A stretch of DNA of 20,166 bases from NCBI GenBank assembly GCA_035547055.1, contig DASZVN010000176.1, forward strand, positions 1-20,166, in the 5' to 3' direction. The stretch comes from DASZVN01 sp035547055 (GTDB lineage Bacteria > Pseudomonadota > Alphaproteobacteria > Rhizobiales > Methylopilaceae). The notes beneath the pieces are model-generated. The model ran no database searches and had not been told where the DNA came from. It saw only the letters and a program-made list of their open reading frames with translations. This document shows, one piece after another, positions 1 to 7,416 of this stretch (position 1 is its first letter; each line of letters opens with the position of its first letter). Both the position numbers and the translations under genes were made by a program.

Positions 1-2235
1 CTGACCCGCGCCGTATTCGTGCGCTCGCCCCATGCCCACGCGCGCATCCGCTCGATCGACGCATCGGCGGCGCGCCGGGCGCCTGGCGTGGTGGCCGTGC
101 TGACGGCGGCCGAGGCAAAGGCCGACGGGCTGAAGCAGCTGCGGCCCTATGCCGAGGCCAACGTCCAGACGGGCGAACGCTTCATCTTCGACGAGCAGCC
201 GCTGCTCGCGGGCGAGAAGGTCCGCTTCATGGGCGAGACCGTGGCCATGGTGATCGCCGAGACCCTGGCCCAGGCACTCGACGCCGCCGAGCTGGTCGAG
301 GTCGACTACGAGCCCCTCCCCGCGGTGACCGACCTCGAAGACGCCGCCAGGGACGGCGCGCCCAAGGTGTGGGACGAGTGCCCGACCGGCAACGTCGCCT
401 ACACGCTGACGATGGGCGACAAGGCCGCGGCCGACGCCGCGTTCGCCAAGGCGGCGCACAAGGTGCAGCTCCGCGTCGTCAACAACCCGGTCTCGCCGAA
501 CGCGATGGAGCCGCGCGGCTCGATCGGCGACTACAGCGACGCCGACGAGCTGTTCACCCTCTACACCGCGACGCAGAACCCGCACGGCACCCGCAGCGCG
601 CTCGCCGGCGGCGTGCTCCACGTCCCCGAGACGGCGGTGCGGGTGGTCGGGCGCGACGTCGGCGGCGGCTTCGGCCTCAAGGGCGACGCCTTCCCGGAAG
701 ACGCGCTGACGCTCTATGCGGCGCGGAAGATCGGCCGGCCGGTGAAGTGGGTCGCGACCCGCAGCGAAGGCCTGATGATCGACAACCACGGCAGGAACCA
801 CGTCACCATCGGCGAGCTCGCGCTCGACGGCGAGGGGCGCATCCAGGCGCTTCGGCTCGACTGCCTCGCCGCGATCGGCGCGCATCTCTCGCAGGTCGGC
901 GGCATCCTGCCGACGGCGACGCTGTCGATGGCGCCGCAGGTCTACCACATCCCGGCGGCCTACATGACGGCGCGCGGCGTCTACAGCAACGTCGTCGCGC
1001 TCGGCGCCTATCGCGGCGCCGGCCGCCCCGAGGCGACCTACCTGATGGAGCGGCTGCTCGACGCCGCCGCCCGCCAGCTCAAGATGGACCCGGCCGAAAT
1101 CCGGCGGAAGAACTTCATCGCCGCCGACGCCTTCCCCTACACCACGGTGAGCGGCACGACCTACGATTCCGGCGACTTCGCGGCGACGATGAACGCCTGC
1201 CTCAAGCTCGCGGGCTGGGACGGCTATGCCGCCCGCCAGGCCGAGAGCCGGAAGCGCGGCATGCTGCGCGGGCGGGCGCTGACCTACTACATCGAGACCT
1301 GCGGCATCTTCAACGACCGCATGGAGCTGCGCTTCGACCCGTCGGGCTCGGTCACCATCGTCGCCGGCACCTTCAGCCACGGCCAGGGCCACGCCACCAC
1401 CTTCGCCCAGATGGCGTCGGACTGGCTCGGCGTGCCGTTCGAGAGCATCCGCTTCCTCCAGGGCGACACCCAGCAGGTGGCGTTCGGGCGCGGCACCTAC
1501 GGCTCGCGCACCTCCTCGGTCGGCGGCAGCGCGCTCCGCAACGCCGCCGACAACCTGATCGAGAAGGCCAAGATCCTGGCCGGGCGGATGCTGGAGGCGG
1601 CGCCGACCGACCTCGAATTCAAGGACGGCCGCTTCACCATCGCCGGCACCGACCGGGCGATCCCGCTGGTCGACGTGGCGAAAGCGGCCTACGCGCCGTT
1701 CTTCCTGCCGCCGGGCTTCGGCGTCGGGCTGGAGGCCTCGGGCGCCGCCGACGGCGTGCCGAACTTCCCGAACGGCTGCCATGTCTGCGAGCTGGAGGTC
1801 GACCCCGACACCGGGCGGGTCACCATCGACCGCTATTTCGTGGTCGACGACGTCGGCATGGTCGTGAATCCACTGATCGTCGAGGGCCAGATCGTCGGCG
1901 GCCTGGCGCAGGGCTTCGGCCAGGCGCTGATGGAGAACATCACCTACGACCGTGCCAGCGGCCAGCTCCTGACCGGCAGCTTCACCGACTACACCATGCC
2001 CCGCGCCGACGACATCCCGCCGATCGAGTGCGACTTCCACAACGTGCCGTGCAAGAGCAACGTCCTCGGCGTGAAGGGCGCTGGCGAAGCCGGCTCGGTC
2101 GGCGCGCCGCCGGCGGTGGTGAACGCCCTGATCGACGCGCTCGCCCCGCTCGGCGTGAACGACATCGACATGCCGGCCACGCCCCTCAAGGTGTGGCAGT
2201 CGATCCAGGCCGCCAAGCCGGCGCGGGCGGCATAG
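1..2235 (+). CDS. Molybdenum hydroxylase large subunit (CoxL / xanthine dehydrogenase family), 5'-truncated by the window
   Basis: The reading frame is open from base 1 to the TAG at 2233-2235 (744 codons), so the gene starts upstream. Judging by usual family length, about 35-45 N-terminal residues are missing; the visible start reads LTRAVFVRSPHAHARIRSID, the conserved early block of the family. The protein binds molybdopterin cytosine dinucleotide and hydroxylates or oxidises a substrate with water-derived oxygen. It normally works with FAD (CoxM) and 2Fe-2S (CoxS) subunits, neither of which is in the window. Visible landmarks are the GGGFG cofactor loop (about 661-675), AYRGAGR at 1006-1026, and GAGEAGSVGAP with the catalytic Glu codon at 2086-2088. 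AYRGAGR is the 'form II' active-site loop; true CO dehydrogenase (form I) has AYRCSFR. The substrate is therefore probably an aldehyde or N-heterocycle rather than CO, but it cannot be named. Confidence 0.93.
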   Translation: MTRAVFVRSPHAHARIRSIDASAARRAPGVVAVLTAAEAKADGLKQLRPYAEANVQTGERFIFDEQPLLAGEKVRFMGETVAMVIAETLAQALDAAELVEVDYEPLPAVTDLEDAARDGAPKVWDECPTGNVAYTLTMGDKAAADAAFAKAAHKVQLRVVNNPVSPNAMEPRGSIGDYSDADELFTLYTATQNPHGTRSALAGGVLHVPETAVRVVGRDVGGGFGLKGDAFPEDALTLYAARKIGRPVKWVATRSEGLMIDNHGRNHVTIGELALDGEGRIQALRLDCLAAIGAHLSQVGGILPTATLSMAPQVYHIPAAYMTARGVYSNVVALGAYRGAGRPEATYLMERLLDAAARQLKMDPAEIRRKNFIAADAFPYTTVSGTTYDSGDFAATMNACLKLAGWDGYAARQAESRKRGMLRGRALTYYIETCGIFNDRMELRFDPSGSVTIVAGTFSHGQGHATTFAQMASDWLGVPFESIRFLQGDTQQVAFGRGTYGSRTSSVGGSALRNAADNLIEKAKILAGRMLEAAPTDLEFKDGRFTIAGTDRAIPLVDVAKAAYAPFFLPPGFGVGLEASGAADGVPNFPNGCHVCELEVDPDTGRVTIDRYFVVDDVGMVVNPLIVEGQIVGGLAQGFGQALMENITYDRASGQLLTGSFTDYTMPRADDIPPIECDFHNVPCKSNVLGVKGAGEAGSVGAPPAVVNALIDALAPLGVNDIDMPATPLKVWQSIQAAKPARAA

Positions 2236-2249
2236 GGGGCGGCGCGAAT

Positions 2250-2298
2250 CCTCCCCCGTGAAACGGGGGAGGTGGCGAGCGCAGCGAGCCGGAGGGGG
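2250..2298. repeat. Palindromic repeat unit, left flank of the DUF559 pseudogene
   Basis: A 10-bp perfect inverted repeat (CCTCCCCCGT / ACGGGGGAGG, 2250-2259 and 2263-2272) with a three-base GAA loop is followed by the direct repeat GCGAGC-GCA-GCGAGC and a GGAGGGGGC tail. This motif style recurs in intergenic regions of many alphaproteobacteria. It lies 15 bases after the molybdenum hydroxylase stop, so it could also work as that gene's terminator hairpin. The ACGGGGGAGG half recurs at 2781-2790 on the far side of the DUF559 gene. Confidence 0.6.
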
Positions 2299-2357
2299 CC
2301 CGTCCGCAAAAGCAACGGCCGGTGCGTTCGTCGCGCACGCGCCGCGAGGGCACTGAG

Positions 2358-2726
2358 ATGCGCGCGCGCCAAGAGACATTCGGCCGGGCCAGGACTCTGC
2401 GCCGCACGATGACGCTGCCTGAAATTGTCCTCTGGCAGGTGTTGCGCCGGGTCGCCTCGCCGGCTTGCGCTTCCGTCGGCAACATCCGGTTGGGCCCTAC
2501 GTACTGGACTTCTACTGCACCAGCTCCCGCCTGGCGGTTGAGATCGATGGCGAGATACATGGCTTTGCGGCTCAGGTCGAACACGACCGAAGGAGGGAGG
2601 AGTACCTGCGCCGGCGGGGCATCCAGGTTTTGCGCATCGCCGCGCGGTGACGTGCTCAGCGACGAGCGGTTGGTGGGGGTGCTCGCCATCATCGCGCAGG
2701 AGGCGGGCCAGCCACTTCCGCCATAG
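2358..2726 (+). pseudogene. DUF559 (endonuclease-like, Vsr/restriction fold) gene broken by two compensating single-base shifts
   Basis: The ATG at 2358 starts a DUF559-like N-terminus (RTLRRTMTLPEIVLWQVLRR). Family homology leaves this frame after the CGG at 2448-2450 and continues one frame over from 2453 as RLAGLRFRRQHPVGPYVLDF, then LAVEIDGEIHG and GIQVLRIAAR. That frame hits a TGA at 2648-2650. The expected C-terminus (DVLSDERLVGVLAIIAQEAG) resumes in the original frame and ends at the TAG at 2724-2726. The pattern fits one base lost near 2451 and one T gained near 2648. The joined product would be about 122 residues, usual for small DUF559 proteins, with the family's GPY-DF and E-x-DG-x-x-H core intact. 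Either the gene is decayed or the assembly has two errors. DUF559 proteins are related to very-short-patch-repair endonucleases; their role is largely unknown. Confidence 0.75.
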
Positions 2727-2753
2727 GTTCGGGCCGCCGGCACGCCCGCTCCA

Positions 2754-2790
2754 CCACGCTTCGCGTGGCCCCCGTCTGCGACGGGGGAGG
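2754..2790. repeat. Twin hairpin repeat, right flank of the DUF559 pseudogene
   Basis: Two adjacent hairpins are visible: CCACGC-TTC-GCGTGG (2754-2768) and CCCCCGTC-TGC-GACGGGGG (2769-2787), followed by AGG. The second shares ACGGGGGAGG with the repeat at 2250-2298. They lie just beyond the stop of the minus-strand enolase-superfamily gene (at 2800) and may also end its transcript. Confidence 0.6.
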
Positions 2791-2799
2791 ATCCAACCC

Positions 2800-3999
2800 T
2801 TATCGCCTGCCCCTCTTTTTCGGCGGGTGGGCCTTCACCGCCTCCTCGTTCACGTCGGTGCCCCAGCCGGGGCGGTCGGGCAGGACGAACCGGCCGTTCT
2901 CGATCACCGGCGGGTGGGTGAAGATCTCGTCGCGCCAGGGCGCCTCGTCGACGTCATATTCCATGATCCGGTAGTTCGGGATCGAGGCGCAGAAATGGGC
3001 GCTGATGTAGCTCGCGAGGTGGCCGGCGAAATTGTGCGGCGCGCAGTCGGTCTCGAAGGCGTCGGCGAGCGCCGCGACGCGGACCGATTCCCATAGGCCG
3101 TTCCACTGCACGTCGACGATCGCGACGTCGCAGGAATAGTTGTCGAAATACGGCTTGAACGCCCCGAGGCCGTGGATCGTCTCGAGCGAGGCGATCGGCG
3201 TGTCGGTCGAGCGGCGGAGCAGCGCCAGCGCCTCCGGGTCGTGGATGTCGCATTCGAGCCAGGCGAGGCGGAGGTCCTCGACCGCGCGGGCAACCCGCAT
3301 GAAGCCCTCAGTCCGCTGGCTGAAATTGAGATCCATGCGGAGCTCCATCTCGGGCCCGGCGCCCTCGCGGAAGGCGGCCAGCACGTCGTGGATGTTCCGG
3401 ATGGTCCGCTCGTCGGGGTGGCGGCTCAGGAAGTCCGGCATCATGCGGAAGCCGGGGTTGAACACCGGCGCGCCGGGGCCGAGCGCGAGCGGGTTGGTCT
3501 TGAGCGACTTGAAGCCCCTGGCCTTCACCTCGGCGCCGAGCGCCTTCACGTCGTCGAGCGTCGCGATCGGCGGCAAGCCGAGCACGCCCTCGAAGAAGTC
3601 GCGCCGCCACACCCGGAAGCTGCCGCAATGCGACCAATAGAGGTCGATGCGGTCGCGGAACGGGCCGCCGAAGAGCGCGCAGACCGGCACGCCGAGCGCC
3701 TTGGCCTTGATGTCGAGGCAGGCGTTCTCGATGGCGGCGATGGCCTCATGGTTGAGGCCGCCGATCGACGCCCGGGTGATCGCGCGGAGCGATGCGCCGA
3801 GCGTGCCGACCGGGCGCGGGTCCATGCCGACCACGATCTCGGCGAAGCGCCCGATCAGGGTGGTGGTGGCGTCGGGCGCACCGAAATCCTCGTTGAACTC
3901 GGCCCAGCCGACCAGGCCGTCGTCGGTCGTGAGCTTGAGGAACGAGAAGTCGCGCCAGCCGGCGTCCGCCTTCATCGTCTCGACCTTGGCGATCTTCAT
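2800..3999 (-). CDS. Enolase superfamily enzyme, mandelate racemase/muconate lactonizing type
   Basis: The product is 399 residues. The start at 3999 is chosen because GGAGGG lies just upstream on the minus strand and MKIAKVETMKAD is the typical first beta strand. A longer in-frame start at 4044 would run into the upstream inverted repeat. Enzymes of this fold abstract the proton next to a carboxylate, giving dehydration, racemisation or cycloisomerisation of sugar acids and similar compounds. The expected Mg2+ ligands are Asp223 (RMDLN), Glu249 (LECD) and Glu273 (SLET), with His322 (PHNF) as the likely catalytic base paired with the Asp of VDVQWNG. The usual K-x-K motif reads K167-T-N169, and the position after the first metal Asp is Asn225 rather than His. 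This recalls acid-sugar dehydratases but is not identical to them, so the reaction is open. The tail KKRGRR is unusually basic. Confidence 0.9.
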   Translation of the reverse strand: MKIAKVETMKADAGWRDFSFLKLTTDDGLVGWAEFNEDFGAPDATTTLIGRFAEIVVGMDPRPVGTLGASLRAITRASIGGLNHEAIAAIENACLDIKAKALGVPVCALFGGPFRDRIDLYWSHCGSFRVWRRDFFEGVLGLPPIATLDDVKALGAEVKARGFKSLKTNPLALGPGAPVFNPGFRMMPDFLSRHPDERTIRNIHDVLAAFREGAGPEMELRMDLNFSQRTEGFMRVARAVEDLRLAWLECDIHDPEALALLRRSTDTPIASLETIHGLGAFKPYFDNYSCDVAIVDVQWNGLWESVRVAALADAFETDCAPHNFAGHLASYISAHFCASIPNYRIMEYDVDEAPWRDEIFTHPPVIENGRFVLPDRPGWGTDVNEEAVKAHPPKKRGRR

Positions 4000-4017
4000 T
4001 CGGATCCCTCCAACTCC

Positions 4018-4107
4018 CGTCATGGCCGGGCTCGTCCCGGCCATCCACGACTCATTCCGGGCGGCTCCGCAAACTCGTGGATGCCCGGCCCAAGGCCGGG
4101 CATGACG
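4018..4107. repeat. Nested inverted repeat (Rhizobiales-type intergenic palindromic element)
   Basis: Hairpin A is ATGGCCGGG-CTCGT-CCCGGCCAT (4022-4044). Hairpin B is ATGCCCGGCC-CAA-GGCCGGGCAT (4081-4103), a perfect 10-bp stem. ATCCACG (4043-4049) pairs with CGTGGAT (4076-4082), and the edges CGTCATG / CATGACG (4018-4024, 4101-4107) pair too, so the whole unit can fold as a cruciform. It fills most of the gap between the DUF1993 gene and the enolase-superfamily gene, where it could reduce read-through or stabilise mRNA. Confidence 0.8.
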
Positions 4108-4125
4108 AACCGAGAGGCCCTGGCC

Positions 4126-4653
4126 TCACGCCTTCACGCGGGCGACGCCCATGTAGTCGCGCTTGCCGAGCGGCACGCCCTGCCAGCGCAGGATGTCGTA
4201 GGCGGTGGTGGCATGGAAATGGAAGTTCGGCAGCGAGAACGACAGGATGAAGTTCGGCGCCGTGTAGCGCCGCCCGCCATGCGCCGTCTGGAACACCATG
4301 TCGCTGCCTTCGCGGGCGTTGACCTCGTCCGGCGTCACCTTCTCCAGGCGGGCGATGGCGTCGCGGACCGAGGCCTGCAGCGCGGCGTAATCCTCGCGCG
4401 GCGCGTCGGCCGACGGCGGATGGAACGCCTCGCCCCGGAGCAGCGCGTCGATCACGTCGATCGACTGGTGGACCACCGACTGGATCTGGAAGCGGAACGG
4501 CCGCATGTCCGGAAACAGCGAGGTCTCGACGATCGTCTCCGGATCGGTGCCGGTCTCCTTGAAATGGGCGAGCCCGCGATCGAGAAAGCCCGCCACCGCA
4601 CCGGCCGTCTGCAGATAGTTGGCAACGCTGATGTCGTAGAGCGAAATCGCCAT
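4126..4653 (-). CDS. DUF1993 family protein
   Basis: The product is 175 residues. The start at 4653 is supported by GGGGAGGGG ten bases upstream and by the family-typical opening MAISLYDISVANYLQT. The mostly helical sequence resembles DUF1993 proteins, thought to adopt a DinB-like four-helix bundle. Typical segments are LAHFKETG near residue 30, LFPDMRPFRFQIQSVVHQS near residues 46-65, and FHFHATTAYDILRWQGV near the C-terminus, which usually ends GKRDY or similar. No enzymatic role is established for the family; the conserved His residues suggest metal binding, which is inference. It is 126 bases upstream of, and co-oriented with, the enolase-superfamily gene, but the palindrome between them argues against tight coupling. 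It is divergent from the short-chain dehydrogenase at 4785. Confidence 0.85.
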   Translation of the reverse strand: MAISLYDISVANYLQTAGAVAGFLDRGLAHFKETGTDPETIVETSLFPDMRPFRFQIQSVVHQSIDVIDALLRGEAFHPPSADAPREDYAALQASVRDAIARLEKVTPDEVNAREGSDMVFQTAHGGRRYTAPNFILSFSLPNFHFHATTAYDILRWQGVPLGKRDYMGVARVKA

Positions 4654-4713
4654 GTCGTCCCCTCCCCGTGGGCAGCGCCTTGATTGCCATAGCCGCGCCC
4701 CGGAGGGAACAGC

Positions 4714-4742
4714 GCCCGCGCCGCCTTCGCGCCGGCGCGGGC
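4714..4742. promoter_or_regulatory. Hairpin in the divergent 4654-4784 intergenic region
   Basis: GCCCGCGCCG (4714-4723) and CGGCGCGGGC (4733-4742) form a perfect 10-bp stem with a nine-base loop. It sits 42 bases before the start of the plus-strand dehydrogenase, so it may lie in that leader. I see no convincing promoter hexamers in this region. The function is unknown. Confidence 0.35.
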
Positions 4743-4784
4743 CGGGCGTATCAAGTCGGGCATCACAAGCAGGGGAGGCGCGCG

Positions 4785-5573
4785 ATGGGACGGGTGGACG
4801 GCAAGGTCGCGATCGTGGCCGGCGGGGCCGGAGGCATCGGCTCGGCGACGGCACGGGCGCTGGCGCGGGAGGGCGCGCGGGTCACGATCGCCGACCTCGC
4901 CGACTCGCAGGGCACGGCCGTCGCGCGCGAGATCGGCTGCGACTTCCTCGCCCTCGACGTGACCCGCGAGGACGAGTGGGCCGGGGTCGTCGCCGCGGTC
5001 GACCGCAAGCACGGCGGCATCGACGTGCTCGTCAACGCCGCCGGGATCGAGGGCAATCTCGAGAACGCCAATCCGGAGATGACCAGCCTCGCCGAATGGC
5101 ACCGCGTCCACGCGGTGAACCTCGACGGCGTCTTCCTCGGCTGCCGGGCCGTGCTGCCGATCATGAAGCGGGCCGGCAAAGGCTCGATCGTGAACATCTC
5201 CTCGATCGTGTCCTACATGGGCACGCCGGCAAGCGTGCCCTACGGCTCCAGCAAGGCGGCGGTGCAGCAGCTCACCAAGTCGGTCGCGGTCTACGGCAGT
5301 CGCGAGAGCATGCGCATCCGCTGCAACTCGATCCACCCCGGCGTCATCCGCACCCGCATGGTGCGCGACATCTACGCCGCCTTCGCGCGCACCACCGGCA
5401 TGACGGTCGCGCAAGCGGAGGAGAACTCGCTCCGCAAGGTGCCGTTCGGCGAGCTCGGCGAGCCCGAGGACGTCGCGAACTTCGCGCTGTTCCTTGCGTC
5501 CGACGAATCGAAATACGCGACGGGGTCGGAGTTCCAGGTCGACGGCGGCTGGCACCTCGTCGACGCGCGCTGA
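4785..5573 (+). CDS. Short-chain dehydrogenase/reductase, NAD(H)-type
   Basis: The product is 262 residues. The start at 4785 is set by AGGGGAGG about six bases upstream and by the normal beginning of the Rossmann fold. Cofactor site: AGGAGGIG at residues 12-19, where Gly or Ala replaces the usual Thr, and acidic Asp37 after the second strand, which favours NAD over NADP. Catalytic tetrad intact: Asn112 (VNLDG), Ser140 (NISS), Tyr153 and Lys157 (YGSSK). VNAAG is at 83-87 and the C-terminal DGGW marks a classical family member resembling 3-alpha/20-beta-hydroxysteroid and cyclic alcohol dehydrogenases. It probably oxidises a secondary alcohol or reduces a ketone in the cytoplasm. The GMC oxidoreductase follows after 83 bases on the same strand, so a shared alcohol-oxidation role is plausible. 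The substrate is unknown. Confidence 0.92.
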   Translation: MGRVDGKVAIVAGGAGGIGSATARALAREGARVTIADLADSQGTAVAREIGCDFLALDVTREDEWAGVVAAVDRKHGGIDVLVNAAGIEGNLENANPEMTSLAEWHRVHAVNLDGVFLGCRAVLPIMKRAGKGSIVNISSIVSYMGTPASVPYGSSKAAVQQLTKSVAVYGSRESMRIRCNSIHPGVIRTRMVRDIYAAFARTTGMTVAQAEENSLRKVPFGELGEPEDVANFALFLASDESKYATGSEFQVDGGWHLVDAR

Positions 5574-5656
5574 GCTTTGTCGCTTCACCGGCTGGCCACC
5601 CGGCGGGAAGGCGCCCTATGGTGCCGCCGGCGGCGCGGCGCCGCGAGGAGACGCGG

Positions 5657-7291
5657 ATGCAGAGCGAGGAGACCTCCGTCGAGAGCTTCGATTACGTGAT
5701 CGTCGGTGCCGGATCGGCGGGCTGCGTGCTCGCGAACCGCCTCAGCGCCGATCCGACCAACCGGGTGCTCCTGATCGAGGCCGGCGGCCGCGACAACTCG
5801 CTCTGGGTGCGCATGCCGCTCGGCCTCGCCCACCTCCTCGGCAACCCGCGCTGGGACTGGCGCTATCGTAGCGAGCCCGAGCCGTACCTCGACAACCGGG
5901 TGATCGAGCTGCCGCGCGGCAAGGCGCTCGGCGGCAGTTCCTCGATCAACGGCATGGTCTATGTCCGCGGCATCGCCCAGGATTACGACCGCTGGCGGCA
6001 GGACGGCAATGTCGGCTGGGCGTGGACCGACGTGCTGCCCTACTTCAAGAGGAGCGAGGACCACTACAGGGGCGCCGGCGAGTTCCACGGCGCCGGCGGC
6101 GCGCTCCATGTCGGCGACCCGGGCGTGCGCTGGGAATTGCTCGACGCCTATCGCGACGCCGCGGTCGAATGCGGCATCCCGCTGACGCAGGACTACAACA
6201 CCGGCGACAACGAGGGCGTCGCCTATTTCGAGGCGACGATCAAAGCCGGGGTGCGCTGGTCGACCGCGCGCGCCTTCCTCCGGCCGGCGCTGTCCCGGCC
6301 CAATCTGCACGTCGTCACCCAGGCGCAGGTGCTCCGGCTCGTCACCGAGGGGCGGCGGATCAGCGGCGTCGAATACCGCCACGAGGGCGCGATCCATCGC
6401 GCCCTCGCCGGCCGCGAGACCATCCTGTCGGCCGGCGCCATCGGTTCGCCGCAGCTCCTCCAGCTATCGGGCATCGGCCCGGGCGCCCTGTTGCAGGAGC
6501 ACGGCATTCCGATCGTCCACGATCTCCCCGGCGTCGGCGAGAACCTCCAGGACCACTGGCAGATCCGCGTTCAGCACCGCGCCCACGGCACCGCGACCTT
6601 GAACACGCGCTCGCGCACCCGCTGGCAGCGCACCATGCTCGGGCTGCAATATCTGCTGCTCCACAACGGCCCGCTGAGCGGCCAGCCGACGCTCCTGGTC
6701 GCCTTCGCGAAATCGCGGCCGGACGTCGAGGCGCCGGACATCCAGATCCACGTTGCCGCGGCGATCTACGACAAGGTCGGCGGGCCGTCGCTGCCCTATC
6801 CCGGCATGACCTCGGCGATCTGCATCCTCCGCCCGACCTCGACCGGCCATATCCGCATCAAGTCCGCGGACCCGGCGGTGCACCCCGCGATCCTGCACAA
6901 TTATCTCAAGACGCCGGAGGACCAGCGCATCGCGATCGGCTGCATCGAGCTCGGGCGCAAGATCGGGCGAACCAAGGCGCTGGAGCGCTTCGGCATTGAG
7001 GAGATGCGCCCTGGCCCAGCGGTGCAGAGCGAGGAGGAGATCCTGGCCTACGCCCGGCAGGTCATCACGACCGTGTTCCACCCGGTCGGCACCTGCCGGA
7101 TGGGACGCGGCCCGATGGCGGTGGTCGACGAGCGGCTCCGCCTCCACGGCATGGCCGGCCTCCGCGTCGTCGACGCCTCGATCATGCCGACGATCACCTC
7201 GGGCAACACCAACGCACCGACCATCATGATCGCCGAGAAGGCCGCCGACATGATTCTCGCCGACGCGCGGGCGTCAGCGGCGGCGGCGTAA
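5657..7291 (+). CDS. GMC-family FAD-dependent alcohol dehydrogenase/oxidase (choline dehydrogenase-like)
   Basis: The product is 544 residues, normal for the family. The start at 5657 has GAGGAG ten bases upstream. The FAD Rossmann motif VIVGAGSAGCVLANRLS covers residues 14-30. GMC signature 1 (PRGKALGGSSSINGMVYVRG) is at 86-105 and signature 2 (SAGAIGSPQLLQLSGIGP) around 258-275. The catalytic pair appears to be His475 in FHPVGTCRMG and Asn517 in TSGNTNAPT, as in choline-type dehydrogenases. No signal peptide is seen, so it should act in the cytoplasm or at the membrane face, oxidising a primary or secondary alcohol to aldehyde or ketone. GMC sequences often get labelled 'choline dehydrogenase', but no betaine genes are nearby and I would not assign that substrate. 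It converges on msrB across an inverted-repeat region. Confidence 0.93.
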   Translation: MQSEETSVESFDYVIVGAGSAGCVLANRLSADPTNRVLLIEAGGRDNSLWVRMPLGLAHLLGNPRWDWRYRSEPEPYLDNRVIELPRGKALGGSSSINGMVYVRGIAQDYDRWRQDGNVGWAWTDVLPYFKRSEDHYRGAGEFHGAGGALHVGDPGVRWELLDAYRDAAVECGIPLTQDYNTGDNEGVAYFEATIKAGVRWSTARAFLRPALSRPNLHVVTQAQVLRLVTEGRRISGVEYRHEGAIHRALAGRETILSAGAIGSPQLLQLSGIGPGALLQEHGIPIVHDLPGVGENLQDHWQIRVQHRAHGTATLNTRSRTRWQRTMLGLQYLLLHNGPLSGQPTLLVAFAKSRPDVEAPDIQIHVAAAIYDKVGGPSLPYPGMTSAICILRPTSTGHIRIKSADPAVHPAILHNYLKTPEDQRIAIGCIELGRKIGRTKALERFGIEEMRPGPAVQSEEEILAYARQVITTVFHPVGTCRMGRGPMAVVDERLRLHGMAGLRVVDASIMPTITSGNTNAPTIMIAEKAADMILADARASAAAA

Positions 7292-7349
7292 GCCCTTCAA
7301 GCGCAGCTTGCCGCGTCAACACGCGCTTGCTCATGTTGGGCATCGGGAG

Positions 7350-7375
7350 CGCAAGTCGGACTGGCTCGACTTGCG
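7350..7375. repeat. Inverted repeat between convergent genes
   Basis: CGCAAGTCG (7350-7358) and CGACTTGCG (7367-7375) form a perfect 9-bp stem with an eight-base loop. It is immediately left of the stronger palindrome at 7378-7403. GGGCATCGG also occurs as a direct repeat at 7338-7346 and 7380-7388, so this gap may hold a degraded intergenic repeat family. Confidence 0.5.
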
Positions 7376-7377
7376 TC

Positions 7378-7403
7378 GCGGGCATCGGCAAGCCGATGCC
7401 CGC
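7378..7403. terminator. Near-perfect 12-bp palindrome, probable bidirectional terminator
   Basis: GCGGGCATCGGC (7378-7389) and GCCGATGCCCGC (7392-7403) are exact inverted repeats separated by two bases. They lie between the converging GMC and msrB genes, where a shared terminator is expected. There is no U-tract, so it may instead be a repeat element that stabilises mRNA ends. Confidence 0.5.
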
Positions 7404-7416
7404 CCTACGGATGACC

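Noticed and set aside
1..2235. Calling the first gene aerobic CO dehydrogenase (coxL)
   Set aside because: The active-site loop is AYRGAGR, not AYRCSFR, so only family membership is supported.
369..2261. Long plus-strand open frame (630 codons) inside the molybdenum hydroxylase gene
   Set aside because: It is an Arg/Ala/Pro-rich out-of-frame shadow of the CoxL-like gene, as expected in high-GC DNA, with no recognisable domain.
3172..4683. Plus-strand open frame of 503 codons opposite the enolase-superfamily and DUF1993 genes
   Set aside because: It is antisense to two recognised genes, runs through the palindromic repeat and has a His/Arg/Glu composition typical of reverse-strand shadows.
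4652..5656. N-terminal extension of the GMC oxidoreductase frame
   Set aside because: This stretch is the shifted frame of the upstream SDR gene. The FAD motif begins right after the ATG at 5657, which has a good ribosome binding site.
5657..7291. Naming the GMC protein betA (choline dehydrogenase)
   Set aside because: There are no betaine pathway genes nearby, and the family-wide motifs do not define the substrate.
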